DNA from: Neoarius graeffei
Taxonomy: Eukaryota > Chordata > Actinopteri > Siluriformes > Ariidae
DNA length: 64,000 nt
Reading direction: 5' to 3'
Assembly (NCBI RefSeq): GCF_027579695.1
Contig: NC_083586.1
Span: 2,780,501 to 2,844,500 of the forward strand
The notes below the pieces were generated by a model. The model searched no databases. It worked only from the letters and a program-made list of their open reading frames with translations, and was not told the origin of the DNA. This document shows, piece after piece, positions 43,866 to 58,415 of the stretch. The number at the start of each line of letters is the position of its first letter. Positions within the stretch are counted from its first letter, which is position 1. The translations under genes and the position numbers were made by a program.

Positions 43866-44274
43866 CACTCTTTCCTCACCCTCACACTCTGAGATTGAAA
43901 CACTGCCCACCCGTTCACCCTCCTGCTGATGGTTCTACTGAACCATGTTGCTGTAATCCAATCGTCAGTGCTCTCTCTCTCTCTACCCAGTGCATTAGAT
44001 CAAGACTCAGTTCTCTGACCGTTTTGTTACGGTTTCATCACTGTGTTTTATATCATGTGGCTGAAACTGTGTGTGTGAGGTCAGTAAACGGTTCCCAAAG
44101 CATAATAAAATTTTGTTCCTAAATTTTCTTACAAGTGCTCCTGTGTTTTTATTTACTGTGTATTTTAATGAAACCTGTGCATTTGTTCTGTTGAACACGA
44201 TGCGTTCAGTAAAATAATTTTCACACACGTTTGTTTTATTTACCACAACACACACCAGAAAGATGAACAAAATA
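43866..44274. other. Flank between BEL element and CapG-like gene
   Basis: No coding sequence. (CT)n-like run near 43974-43986. ATAATAAAA at 44101 is a plus-strand poly(A)-signal-like motif with no gene assigned. Confidence 0.4.
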
Positions 44275-44280
44275 TTTATT
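44275..44280 (-). promoter_or_regulatory. Poly(A) signal of CapG-like gene
   Basis: AATAAA on the minus strand, about 75 nt past the stop codon of the last exon, giving a very short 3' UTR that includes a (CA)n run. Confidence 0.6.
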
Positions 44281-44355
44281 ACAGATCTGTTTTAACTCAA
44301 TTTCAAATTCATGGTGAGGTACTGAAGTTCTGTGTGTGTGTGTGTGTGTGTGTGC

Positions 44356-44636
44356 TTAACCCCAGCTTTTGAAGAACTGTTTGAAAAGAACAGATTCACG
44401 AACTTCAGGAAAAATCTCCACCTGTGTGCGCGCGCACGTGCACAACTTGAGCTTATATTTCAGAATTTTTTAGTTAATGAATGTGTGTGTGTGTGTGTGT
44501 GTGTGTACCTAAGTTGTAGCTCTGCAGTAACCCATTCTCACAAGAAACTCATCTGCTATTTGCAGCGCTGCTCGCTTCTCCATATTGGCACCACCACCTG
44601 TCAATCACAATCTCAACCAGTGATAATCACTCTGTA

Positions 44637-44677
<41 letters not shown>

Positions 44678-45668
44678 TTCCAGATGAAGAGCTTGCCATT
44701 GGCTCCATTGTCAAGGATGAAGCAATCGTCTCTCTGCAGCAGTTTCTGATCGAATGGCGCTTTATCACCCAGCCGAGTGATAGACATGCAGCCCAATGCA
44801 TCAGTCACCTAATGCGCGCACACACTCTTGAGTTCAACATTTTTCTTCACCGATACTGTAATGAAACATTTTAAGACGCACAGAAACATTTACCCAGGGG
44901 GCAGTGCATTCGGCCCTGTTCACACCTGGCGTTATGGGCGTGTCTCCACTGAGCACCTACTATCGGATTTTATCCATCACCTTCAGGACACACAGGACTC
45001 TGTTCACACCTGGACTCATCTCTGACCCCTTACCATCCCACACTCGGGACATACTGTAATGCCAGGTGTGAACTGGGCCTGAAACCCACAACAGGACATA
45101 CAGGGAGTACAGGGACACACCCCACCTTGTAGAGAGAGGCGGAATTTGTCCTGTCTGCCTCACTGTCCTCTTCAAACGAATCTTTAATTGCTGGTATTGG
45201 ACCAAGAACCTGTCAATCATCAGGAAAAGGAGGTGGGGGTACCTCTAATAACTAAAAGGAAAACTGTGTGTCTGTATGTGTGTACCTGGACCATCTCTAG
45301 TGGCTCCTTCCCCTGTGAGACATCATATATGTGAGCTTTGCCATTTCTCTCCGTGTCTCTGATTAAAGCGGCGATCTGACAAAGCTTCTGTCTCTCAAAT
45401 ACACTCGACTTACAGCCACTCCATGAGATGATGAGCTGAACACACACACAATTTGGGTTTTAAGCATCAGTGGTGAAAAATCTGATGAGAAAAAAAAATC
45501 CTGATGCGAGCTGACTTAGGTATATGGAACACACACACACACACCTGTCCCAGATCGAGGATGAAGCAGTCTCCGGTGTTGAAGCTCCTCCAGTTGAGCT
45601 CCACCTCTCTCACACAGATGTTTCTCTTTCCCTCAATCTGATAGACGTTGCACCGGAACACACCGTGT
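44356..45668 (-). CDS. capg: Macrophage-capping-protein (CapG) like gene, 3' six exons
   Basis: Gelsolin-family actin filament capping protein. Exons on the minus strand: 45545-45668 ([19 protein letters not shown], start of gelsolin repeat 2), 45286-45435 ([34 protein letters not shown]), 45126-45209 ([20 protein letters not shown]), 44676-44808 ([39 protein letters not shown]; repeat 3), 44509-44597 ([20 protein letters not shown]) and 44356-44421 ([20 protein letters not shown], stop). All introns are GT-AG, 76-317 bp, and phases agree. Ending after repeat 3 fits CapG and not gelsolin. Exons for repeat 1 were not found; upstream sequence is transposon. The last codon of the fifth exon is TAG where family members have Gln, so the reading frame stops 22 codons early unless this is an error or polymorphism. 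Symbol assignment is by similarity only. Confidence 0.85.
44649..44675. repeat. (CA)n microsatellite at a splice donor
   Basis: On the minus strand this is a (GT)n run that begins exactly at the donor after exon 44676-44808. Similar runs lie at 44331-44354 and 44482-44506. Confidence 0.9.
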
Positions 45669-45699
45669 CTGCACCCAGCTGAACCCAGACTCTACACCC

Positions 45700-46190
45700 C
45701 CCCCCAGATCAAAAGGTCCAAGGTCAAGGTCATTGTGAGGTCAAATGTCTGTCCGAGAACCTTGTGAACACAATATCTCCAAGGCAAATAAAAGGAATTT
45801 CACCAAACTTTCACCATTTGTGCAAAGTGCAGGAGGCATTATGTTTTCGGGTTGTCTGTCTGTCCAGGCATCCGTCCCGAAACCTTGTGAACACGATATC
45901 TCAAAGGCTCATGAAAGGAATTTTGCCAAACTTTCACCATTTGTGCGCTTTGGGACAAACATGAACTGATTAGATTTTGAGATCAAAAGGCCTAAGGTCA
46001 AGGTCACTGTGAGGTCAAATGTCTGTCTGAAAACCTTGTGAACACTATCTCTGAGGCTAACACAAGTAATTTCACCAGGTCAAGATTACTGTGAGGTCAA
46101 ATATCCATCCCCAAGTCACAACTTAATAAGGCGTGTAGTCTACCGGGCGGAGGCATCCGCCATAGTTCTATCTAGTTTAGTTCTAATCTG
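45700..46190. repeat. Degenerate tandem repeat, units of roughly 150 bp
   Basis: Recurring blocks: AACCTTGTGAACACNATATC, then AAAGGAATTTNNCCAAACTT, TCACCATTTGTGC, and AAGGTCAAGGTCANTGTGAG. About three diverged units occur. It ends with GGGCGGAGGCATCCGCC. Looks like an interior of a common fish DNA transposon, but no termini are defined. Confidence 0.6.
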
Positions 46191-46479
46191 ATACTGGGTG
46201 GAATTGTATTTCAGTTACCTAGCAACAGCTTTACATACCAGACAGCGCCCATTCCATATTCATCAGTTTCTGTTCTGATTCTGTGACGCATGCGTGACGC
46301 TTATCATAGGCCCCACCCTGCCCCGCCCATTCTGAGTGACCGGTGCAGGATGGTTGTTATAGTCTGTGGCAGCCATATTTGAAGGCTGCTGTGAATTCTA
46401 GGAAGTGGCATCTTGAGTGCAAGTGGGTGCAGACATGACACACTCGGGGGGAGAGAGAGAGAGAGAGAGAGAGAGAAAA
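46191..46479. other. Unassigned segment with (GA)n
   Basis: Contains GACGCATGCGTGACGC and a GC-box-like CCCCGCCC near 46320, plus a (GA)n run at about 46450-46476. It could be promoter-like but no transcript start can be assigned. Confidence 0.35.
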
Positions 46480-48085
46480 AAACAGGTTGTTAGGTATGCC
46501 CAATGTCACCTGAATAAGTAGGATCAGTATACATATTGCACTGAGTACAAGCAGGGACTCCGGCAACTAACTATGACGGCATAACTACTGTAAAAGGGGA
46601 GAGCCAGAAGGTAACACAGGCATGAAGGAGCCCTGGGACATAAAGCAGCAGCCACTACACTGTCAACAAACTCGAGTGAGCAAGCTAGTGGGGACTGACA
46701 GCATCCATACATCCCAGTTTACCAAAATACTCTGTCTGAGGATCCTCCAGATCTACACCTTTACCTCAGAAAGACTATTAACAAAAGGCTTGACTAAATA
46801 GATATGGTTTCAGCATAAATTTAAACACTGACACTGTGTCTGAGTCCCGAACACTACTTGGAAGGCTGTTCCATAACTGTGGGGCTTTGTAAGAAAAGGC
46901 TCCACCCCCTTATGTAGCCTTCACTATATTATACCCCTTTTCCACCAAATCAATTCCAGGGCTGGTTCGGGGCCAGTGCTGGTGCTGGTTCACAACTCGT
47001 TCAACTTGCAAGCCAGCTGAGAACCAGTTTGCTTTTCCATAGCTCAGGGTGCTAAGGGGAGCCATGTCATTACATCGCTGTATACGTCAGTTACGTTGCT
47101 GTGTTTGCATAAACCTTGGCGCGAACATCGAAGCAACAACAACGCGGAAGAAAAAGCAGCAACAACAATAATAATGGATGACTTCGCGTTTGTACAGCTG
47201 CTGCTTCTCGTCGCTTAAAAATGGCGACCTTTTGCGGTCTTGCTATTGTTGTTAGTCTTAACACCCCCCCCCCCCCCGGCTGAAGTAAGCGGTTCTTTTC
47301 TCTGGCCCAGCAAAGAGCTGGTGCTAGCCTGGAACCGTTTTTGTTTTTTCTGGCCCCAGAGCCAGTTCTTTGTCAGTGGAAACAGAAAACCCGGTTACAA
47401 ACTAAGCACTGGCCCCAAACCAGCCCTGGAACTGCTTTGGTGGAAAAGGGGCATGAGGTACCAGCAGATAGCCTGCACCTTTTGATCTAAGTAGGCGTGG
47501 TGGGTCATGGAGGACCAGAAGTTCACTCAGGTACTGTGGTGGGAGACCATTCAGTGCTTTAAAGGTCAATAGTAGTATTTTATAATCAATACGAAATTTG
47601 ATTGGGAGCCAATGCAGTGTGGACAGGACAGGGGTGATGGGGTCATATTTTCTAGTTCTAGTAAGGACTCTTGCTGCTGCATTTTGAATGAACTGGAGCA
47701 ATTCTATTAAGCTGGTGTCTCTCATCAGGTTTTGCAGAAACATGCAATTGTGTGTCATCAGCATAACAGTGGAAACTAATACAATGTTTACGAATAATAT
47801 CACCCAGAGGTAACATATATAAAGAAAAAAGCAGTTGACCCAAGACAGAACCTTGTGGAACACCAAACTTTACCTCAGTACCTCTAGAAATATCACCATT
47901 TATATCAACATACTGATAGCGCTCAGTTAAATAAGAGCTGAGCCAGGAGAGGGCCATTCCCTTAACTCCCACAACATTTTCTAGTCTATCCAGAAGAATG
48001 GAATGATCAATGCTATCAAATTCTGCACGAAGGTCAAGCAACGAGACACAGCCCTGATCAAACACCAACAGTAGCTAATTTACTA
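46480..48085 (-). mobile_element. L2-clade LINE, family B, copy 2: 3' part
   Basis: Reverse-orientation 3' UTR (matching 13650-13930) and RT C-terminal half: [53 protein letters not shown] and [20 protein letters not shown]. An internal deletion joins the YADD region to the C-terminus near 47700. Interrupted by the MITE at 46932-47453. It continues at 53313 after an insertion. Confidence 0.85.
46932..47453. mobile_element. MITE with TIR TACCCCTTTT, copy 2
   Basis: Same family and orientation as 12844-13406. Flanked by TTA and TGA, a 3-bp duplication with one change. It lacks most of the 20-21 bp tandem repeat of copy 1 and has a C-run at 47263-47277. Confidence 0.8.
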
Positions 48086-48342
48086 CAGGGGTGTCAGGAG
48101 CATGTTTAATGTGGGGGGGGGACACATTGGTGGGGGGTCTGAGGGTCCTCCCCCAGAAAATTTTTAATTAATTACATGCCATTTCCTGCATTCTGGTGTA
48201 TTTTTAACAGGTTGTTAAACACCTAATTTTACCGACAAAAGTCACTTAATTCAATGACTATTTTAGAGACTCAACAATAAGTCCTCATTCAATTAGTCCA
48301 TATATTCATAAGCCTGTTTTTAAACCCACCACTATGCCTAAG

Positions 48343-51300
48343 ATGCCTATGCCATTCTCTATTCCTGTGTTGATAAGAAATAGAAAACATAGAGCATATT
48401 TAACCCAGGGGGTAAACCAGTCTAGTCTCCTTCCTGTTTCAAAACAACATCAGAATGCCCAAGCGGATATTACTTCTAGACTTTCTGTAAAGCTAGCTCT
48501 TCTGAACGTTAGATCACTTTCAAACAAGTCATTTTTAATTAATGATCTTATCTGCAAACATAATCTTGATTTTTTGCTTCTAACTGAAACATGGCTGGAT
48601 CAAGCAAAGAGTGCTACCACCCTTATTGAAGCAACTCCCCCAAATTTTAATTTTATGAATGTTACCCGACAAGGGAAAGGTGGAGGGATCTCAAATATAT
48701 TCAAATTCTCTTTTCAATGTAAACAATCCTCACTTGGTGATTTTACATCCTTTGAACACTTATGTGCACTTGTTACATGCTGTCCTAACATATTATTATT
48801 AACTATTTACAGGCCTCCGAGACATTCAGCCAAAGTTTTTCTGGAAGAGTTTGGTGAACTGTTGTCAGTCATTTGCTTAGAGTTTGACTGTCTTATGGGA
48901 TTTTAACTTGCATGTAGATAATCTTGAAAACACTTATGCCAATGAACTACTTGCACTTATTGACAACTTCAACCTAGTACAACATGTACAGGGGCCGACG
49001 CACTCTCGTGGTCATACCCTTGACCTCGTCATCACAAAGGGTCTTACTGTTTCTACTACTGTTGTTGACCTGGCCTTATCTGATCATTTTTGTGTTTTCT
49101 CTGATGTTTCTATGTCTCCTCACATTCAGAACAGCTCAATGACTATGGGTAGGAGAGTCATAAACGACAACACGTGTTCTCTTTGAGCAAGCTCTCTCTC
49201 GGATCTCAACCAAAATGTCAGACTCTGTAGATGATTTACTGGAATTTTTTAATTTAAATATGACCCAAATTATGGATGATATTGCTCCATTCAAAATCAA
49301 GAGTCCATGATAAGCAGAAAGCACCATGGAAGCAATACTCAGCTGTTAAACTGTTAAAGAGAGAATGTAGAAAGACTGAAAGAAAATGGCTCAAAACTAA
49401 ACTTCACATCCATTATCAAATCCATAAAGAGATGCTTTGTAAATATAATTATGAAATTCGTAAAGCAAGACAGTCTTTCTTCTCCAACATCATCAACAGG
49501 AATATGAACAATGCCCGTGTGCTATTTTCAACAGTAGAGAAGCTAACAAATCCCCCACCACAATTAGCACCTGAACTTCCCTCAGTTAATAAATGCAATG
49601 AGTTTGCATCCTTCTTTAAAGGTAAAATTGATAAAATACAACATAATATTGCTCATAATATATCTGCAATCATAATAAAAACTGCAATCACCAGTGACAC
49701 GGACAGATAACTTCAACACAATGTCAGAATTTTGTTTAATTGATTGAGACTCTTGAAAAAACTGTACAAAATCTCAGTTCCTCAACATCTGAATTGGACA
49801 TTCTGCCCACCAACTTTAAATCTGTTCTACATCTTATAATTACAGATGTGCTTCAAATCATAAATACATCCCTAGAGACTGGCATTGTTCCTGTGTCCTT
49901 GAAAAAAGCCGTTGTAAAGCCCCTACTTACAAAGAATAATCTGGATGCTTCAGTATTAAATAACTACAGGCCAATATCAAATCTACCATTCATCGGGAAA
50001 ATCCTTGAAAAAATTGTCTTCAATCAATTAACTGCCTTCTTGATATCAAACAGCTGTTTTGATAACTTTCAATCAGGATTTCGTGCCAATCATAGCACTG
50101 AAACAGCCCTGATTAAAGTTATAAATAACATGCGTCTTAATACTGATGCAGGCAAAACATCAGTCCTGGTATTACTGGACCTCAGTGCAGCTTTTGATAC
50201 TGTTGCTCACAACATACTGCTATATCGACTTGAACATTGGGTTGGGTTGACTGGTAAAGTTATCATCTCATCTCATTATCTCTAGCCGCTTTATCCTTCT
50301 ACAGGGTCGCAGGCAAGCTGGAGCCTATCCCAGCTGACTACGGGCGAAAGGCGGGGTACACCCTGGACAAGTCGCCAGGTCATCACAGGGCTGACACATA
50401 GACACAGACAACCATTCACACTCACATTCACACCTACGGTCAATTTAGAGTCACCAGTTAACCTAACCTGCATGTCTTTGGACTGTGGGGGAAACCGGAG
50501 CACCCGGAGGAAACCCACGCGGACACGGGGAGAACATGCAAACTCCGCACAGAAAGGCCCTCGCCGGCCCCGGGGCTCGAACCCAGGACCTTCTTGCTGT
50601 GAGGCGACAGCGCTAACCACTACACCACCGTGCCGCCCCGTAAAGTTATCAATTGGTTAAAATCATACTTAAAAGATAGAAGCTTCTTTGTTACCATGGG
50701 AAATTGTACCTCAACGTCAATGTCCTTAACCTGTGGTGTCCCCCAGGGGTCGATTCTTGGACCATTACTATTCAACCTTTATATGCTCCCACTTGGGCAA
50801 ATTATCAAGAACAATTCAATTTTATATCACTGCTATGCAGATGACACCCAAATTTATCTTGCTTTATCACCTAATGATTATGCCCCCCTTGAATGTCTCT
50901 ACCAGTGTATCGATCAAATCAACAACTGGATGTCACAATTTTCTTCAGCTGAACACAGATACAACAGAAGTAATTCTATTTGGGAAAAAAAAGAAAGACA
51001 GACTCAGGATTACCACTATTCTTGACACAAAGGGGATTAAAACAAAAGAAATGGTTAAAAATCTTGGTGTTTTCATTGACAGCGAGCTAAACTTTGACAG
51101 GCACATGAAAGTAATCACTAAAACGGCATTTTATCACCTAAAAAACATTTCCAAACTAAGAGGACTTATGTCAAAAAATGATCTGGAAAAACTTATACAT
51201 GCCTTCATCTCTAGTAGGGTTGATTACTGCAATGGCCTTTTCACAGGCCTGCCAAAAAAGACCATCAAACCACTTCAGCTGGTTCAAAATGCAGCAGCTA

Positions 51301-51660
51301 GGGTTCTCACACGAACAAAAAGAACAGAGCACATTACTCCAATTCTAAGGTCCCTTCACTGGCTTCCAGTAAGCTACAGAATTGACTTTAAAGCATTGCT
51401 GCTGGTGTACAAATCTCTAAATGGTACAGGGCCCAATTACCTCTCTGATATGTTGCAGCGGCCTAACCCAATCAGATCTATCAGATCGCAACAAAAATTT
51501 ACTGTTAAAACCAGTTGTTAAAATGAAGTGTGGTGAAGCAGCTTTTAGCTACTATGCAGTACAGCTATGAAACCAACTTCCAGAGGACATCAAAAATGCT
51601 CCTGCTGTTGGAAGTTTCAAATCTAGGTTAAAGACCAAGCTGTTTTCAGATGCTTTCTGC
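48343..51660 (+). pseudogene. LINE A copy 2 ORF2: endonuclease and RT
   Basis: Endonuclease: LALLNVRSLSNKSFLINDLI and LLLTETWLDQ (in frame here, unlike copy 1), LTIYRPPRHS, and GPTHSRGHTLDLVI. RT: LLDLSAAFDTVAHNILLYRL, GVPQGSILGPLLFNLYMLPL and CYADDTQIYLAL. Lesions: a small deletion near 48895 removing the start of the GDFNLHV motif, the frameshift near 49183 shared with copy 1, further shifts near 49310, 49700 and 50940, and the SINE at 50265-50639 inside RT. The C-terminus [20 protein letters not shown] runs on to about 51521. Confidence 0.87.
50265..50639 (-). mobile_element. Young tRNA-headed SINE inside LINE A RT
   Basis: Flanked by GTAAAGTTATC on both sides (50254-50264 and 50640-50650), a perfect 11-bp duplication. 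Nearly identical to the SINE at 27938-28319, and also antisense to its host ORF. Confidence 0.95.
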
Positions 51661-51956
51661 TAAATTATTAATATTGCCATCTCTACATGTTTTAAACTCT
51701 TTACTTTTACAGTCTCTCCATGTTTTACATTTTACTTAACTTTTATTCTATTTTATTCTGCTGTTTTTTTTTAATTGAACTTTTATCTCATTTTATTATT
51801 TTATTTCTACTATTGTTTAATTCTTATTAATTTTCTTCCCCATTTATTTTATGTAATTTTATTTTCTATTGTTTACTGTTTTGCTTTTACTTCTGTAAAG
51901 CACATTGAACTGCCACTGTGTATGAAATGTGCTATATAAATAAACTTGCCTTGCCT

Positions 51957-55171
<3,215 letters not shown>

Positions 55172-56155
55172 GTTATTCCTATGTAAATATGAGCATAACT
55201 GCTGTGCCACAGCTTTTTCAAGGATCTTGGAGATAAAAGGGAGGTTTGATATTGGCCAGCTGACAGGGATCAAGGTCAGGTTTTTTAATCAGGGGTTTGA
55301 TAACTGCTATTTTAAAGGATTTGGGTACATAGCCAATCCTAAGAGAAGAATTTATTATTTTTAGAAGCGGTTCAATTACTTCAGGTATTATCTGTTTGAA
55401 TAGACATGTAGGTAAGGGATCTAGTACACAAGTTGAGGCTTTTGATGCCAAGATTAATGAAAGTAATTCAGTTTCTCTAAGGGGAGTAAAACATTTTAAT
55501 TGATAATCTGATACAGTTATATTGTTAACTACAGGGTCACTTACATTGTCTGACCTTAAATTAGTAGTTTGAATTTTTTGTCAGATATTCTCAATTTTGT
55601 CATTAAAAAATTCATGAAGTCGTTGCTACTACATACTGCAGGTGTGCATGTGTCTATAGTGGACTTATTCCTGGTTAATTTTGCTACAGTATTAAATAGG
55701 AATCTTGGATTATTTTTGTTATCTTCTATTAGGGAGGAGAGATATGTTGATCTCGCAGCACTAAGAGCTTTTCTATACTTCAGGAAGCTCTCCTTCCACG
55801 ATAATTTGAACACTACCAATTTTGTTTGACACCATTTACATTCCAGTTTTCGAGTGGTCTGTTTTAATGTGCGAGTGTCATCATTATACCAGGGTGCTAA
55901 TTTTTTGTCTCTGAACATTTTCCTTTTAAGAGGAGCTACATTATCTAAAGTATGGTGGAACGTTGACTCTAAGCATTCAGTTGCCTGATCAAGTTCTGCA
56001 GGGGCTGACAGTGAACCAATCAAAGTTGATAACTCTGGGAGATCATTTATAAAGCTCTGTGCAGTAGTTGACGTAAATGTACATTTAATACAGTAGTGTG
56101 GTGAGGTGCATATATTATTACTCATAGTTTGAATGAGATCAGATAATGATCTGAA
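55172..56155 (-). mobile_element. L2-clade LINE, family B, copy 2: 5' part
   Basis: On the minus strand: endonuclease end, linker LAPWYNDDTRTLKQTTRKLE, and RT start [19 protein letters not shown]. Collinear with 10830-11800 of copy 1. The 5' end is truncated at about 56155. Confidence 0.85.
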
Positions 56156-57771
56156 AACTTTAGATTACAAGCCACAGCCGCTCGATTCCCAATCCTCCTG
56201 ATCTTCTCTTCCAGCTAAATCAATCAATCAATCAATCAATCATTCACAAAGATTGATAGAAATCCCTTTAAAAACCTGGGGACTGGGGAAACAGGACAGA
56301 GAAGTGATCACGGCTCGCTGTAACTGCACGGCCGGGAAAGCAGTTTTGTGCCGTTAACTCGTGAGCTCCGTTTTAGTTTCTGTGGATTGTCTCAATTATC
56401 TTATCTCTCTAGTTCAGTGTAGGAGCCCACTCTACATCATCCCTGCAAAGAATCACTCGGACATCCTGATAAAGTGAAAACATACTGTAGATACACAGTC
56501 CATCTAAGAACTACAACACAGTCCCTTTAAGGACTACAATTCCCATCACCAGCTTCCGCGTTGACCTGCATCACGCCGGGGCAGGATCACCAATGTCACA
56601 TCCTCCATGAAGGCATAAGTAACGGAACACGTTTCCGCTTCCTCCTCTCTCGTCTGGATCCCAAGCCATCTGGACACAAAGAGATTTGCTCCGCTGATAA
56701 AGATGCCTTTTCTTTTCCTCAAGAATCAGTGTTTCGCGCTTTCCTTTCACCTTTGGCCACGGTAGATTCTCGGATCGTGCAATTTTAAAACTCAGCTTGA
56801 GTTACAACCGGTTTCCAGTTATTCATTACACGTACGTACGGACTGCAGCCCAAGCAGTTAATTTAAAGTTAAGAAGCAGCTGGATCCCTTCTAACTAAAG
56901 AAAACTGTGCACATTGTTTGACCAGAGTTTTCTTCCCACGAGCTACGAAGCGTCAGACCAAGAATTCTCGGTTTCCTACAGAAGTTTCCACGAGCTCCTG
57001 TGAAACTCAGCCTCTCCAAGAATTATCTGCTTTCTACAAAAGGGCAAGATGCTGAGTAAGACTTGGCATTTGGGCAAAAACCTAGTCTTAGGTATTAGCT
57101 TTTATTGAAGTAGTGTGAATTTAAACTCAGGAACGGTTTAATTGTTTACACTGTAGACACACAGCGTGTTGAATTGATGATTGTATCAGTTTGTTTTAAT
57201 CTCTCAATTGTTTAATAGATAGGCTGTGCATGCTTCTCTTTATTCCTTACTAACATCTTCAATTTCCTTATTACACATCTTGACCTCATCAAGATTTCAG
57301 TGGATTTAGTACTATTATAAGCTAGTGAAATTAGCCTACAGCTAATTATTTTGTCCCATTAGCATCCAAAGCTAAGTGCATTGTCTCAAGGGAACACGTG
57401 GCGGCCCTCCTCCACACTCACATACACACCTTTTGTCTTAACTCCACGAGGTAGGATCCTTGGGCCTTAGCTAGCCACATATGGCTAATTCTTTTGTCTA
57501 ATTAGCAACCAAAGCTAGCTCACCAGGCCTCACACACACAAACATACCTTAGCTAGCATCCCAAGGCTAATCTGTGTCTCCACACATGGCCACAGGCCTC
57601 ACAAACACACCTTAGCTAAACACACGGCTAATTCTTTTGTTTCATTAGCATCCAGGGCTAATTGTATTATCTCAAGGGACCATGAGGTCGTCATCCTCCC
57701 CCCACAAACACACGTGGAGTTAGCTACCAGAGCTAATTCTTTTGTGTAGGCCACACACGCTCATCAAGTAT
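56156..57771. other. Unassigned, repeat-like, host of the intact hAT
   Basis: (CAAT)n-like run at 56219-56242 (ATCAATCAATCA). No supported gene. The sequence continues at 61226 after the hAT insertion. Confidence 0.4.
57340..57750. repeat. Degenerate minisatellite with TTAGCTA / GCTAATTCTTTTGT motifs
   Basis: Blocks GGCTAATTCTTTTGT, ATTAGCATCC and CACACCTTAGCTA recur about four times at uneven spacing of roughly 80-130 bp. Confidence 0.55.
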
Positions 57772-57779
57772 TAGGGATG

Positions 57780-57985
57780 GGAATCTTCATAATCAAAGCG
57801 ATACGATACGCATCTCGATACACTGCCAACGATTCGATACATTCAAGATTAAAGAAATTGCCAGTGCTAAGATGCGATACGATTCTCCCGCATGCTGCGA
57901 TACGGTGCGATACAGTATGATTTAATTCTAATACAATGCGGTCCAGTGCGATACGATGCGATTCAATACGATGCAATGCAGAAGA
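57780..57985. repeat. Subterminal GATACG repeats of hAT (left)
   Basis: Repeated variants of GCGATACGATACG, GATTCGATAC and GATGCGATACGATTC. In hAT elements such short subterminal repeats are transposase binding sites (family knowledge). The right end (61070-61210) has a sparser set: TATCGATGCA, GATACGATGCATC, TCCGATGCGA. Confidence 0.7.
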
Positions 57986-58415
57986 AAAGTGCACCATGGA
58001 ATACAGAGTAGTTCAAGTTATGGCACTTGAAGCATTAAAGCTGTGCCTTTTATTTTGAAACACAGGAAGTACAACATAAAGTGCTTACAGGTCTCTCTGG
58101 AACTGTAGTATAAGTATAACCTTAAACAAAAATTAAGATTCCTCTTTAGTGCATGTTGTAGAACAACTCAAGACCTACATAATACTATGTTTCCAGGTTA
58201 AGCTTTCAAAAGTACATTAAGTTTATACAGGAGGTAAAACAAATAAAATGGGCTACTAAAAAAAAAGATTGAGGCCAGGAGATTCCCTCCAATATAACAA
58301 CTTAAACATTAACAAAGGGACTCATTGCATTTTCCTCCAAATGTAAAATGATTCACAATTATGAACAAATGGGAATAACAAGAGAGCAACAGTTCAGGCT
58401 ACTGAATTCAAACAT

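Larger units (their letters stand above)
48340..51956 (+). mobile_element. L2-clade LINE, family A, copy 2 (ORF2 only, split by SINE)
   Basis: Aligned end to end with 7050-10638 of copy 1. It starts at CCTATGCCATTCTCTATTCC and ends with the (CTTGC)n tail. 5' truncated within the start of ORF2. It lacks the foldback insertion present in copy 1, which confirms that insertion's limits. Confidence 0.9.

Noticed and set aside
44332..44874. 180-aa plus-strand open frame with Cys-Val repeats
   Set aside because: Antisense to CapG-like exons and driven by (GT)n runs.
44685..45668. Assignment of the six-exon gene to gelsolin, adseverin or villin
   Set aside because: The protein stops after the third gelsolin repeat with a VEI...FKQFFKSW ending, which fits CapG; longer family members would continue with repeats 4-6.
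56561..56788. 75-aa open frame with Pro/Ser-rich sequence
   Set aside because: No domain; lies in repeat-like sequence next to the hAT target.
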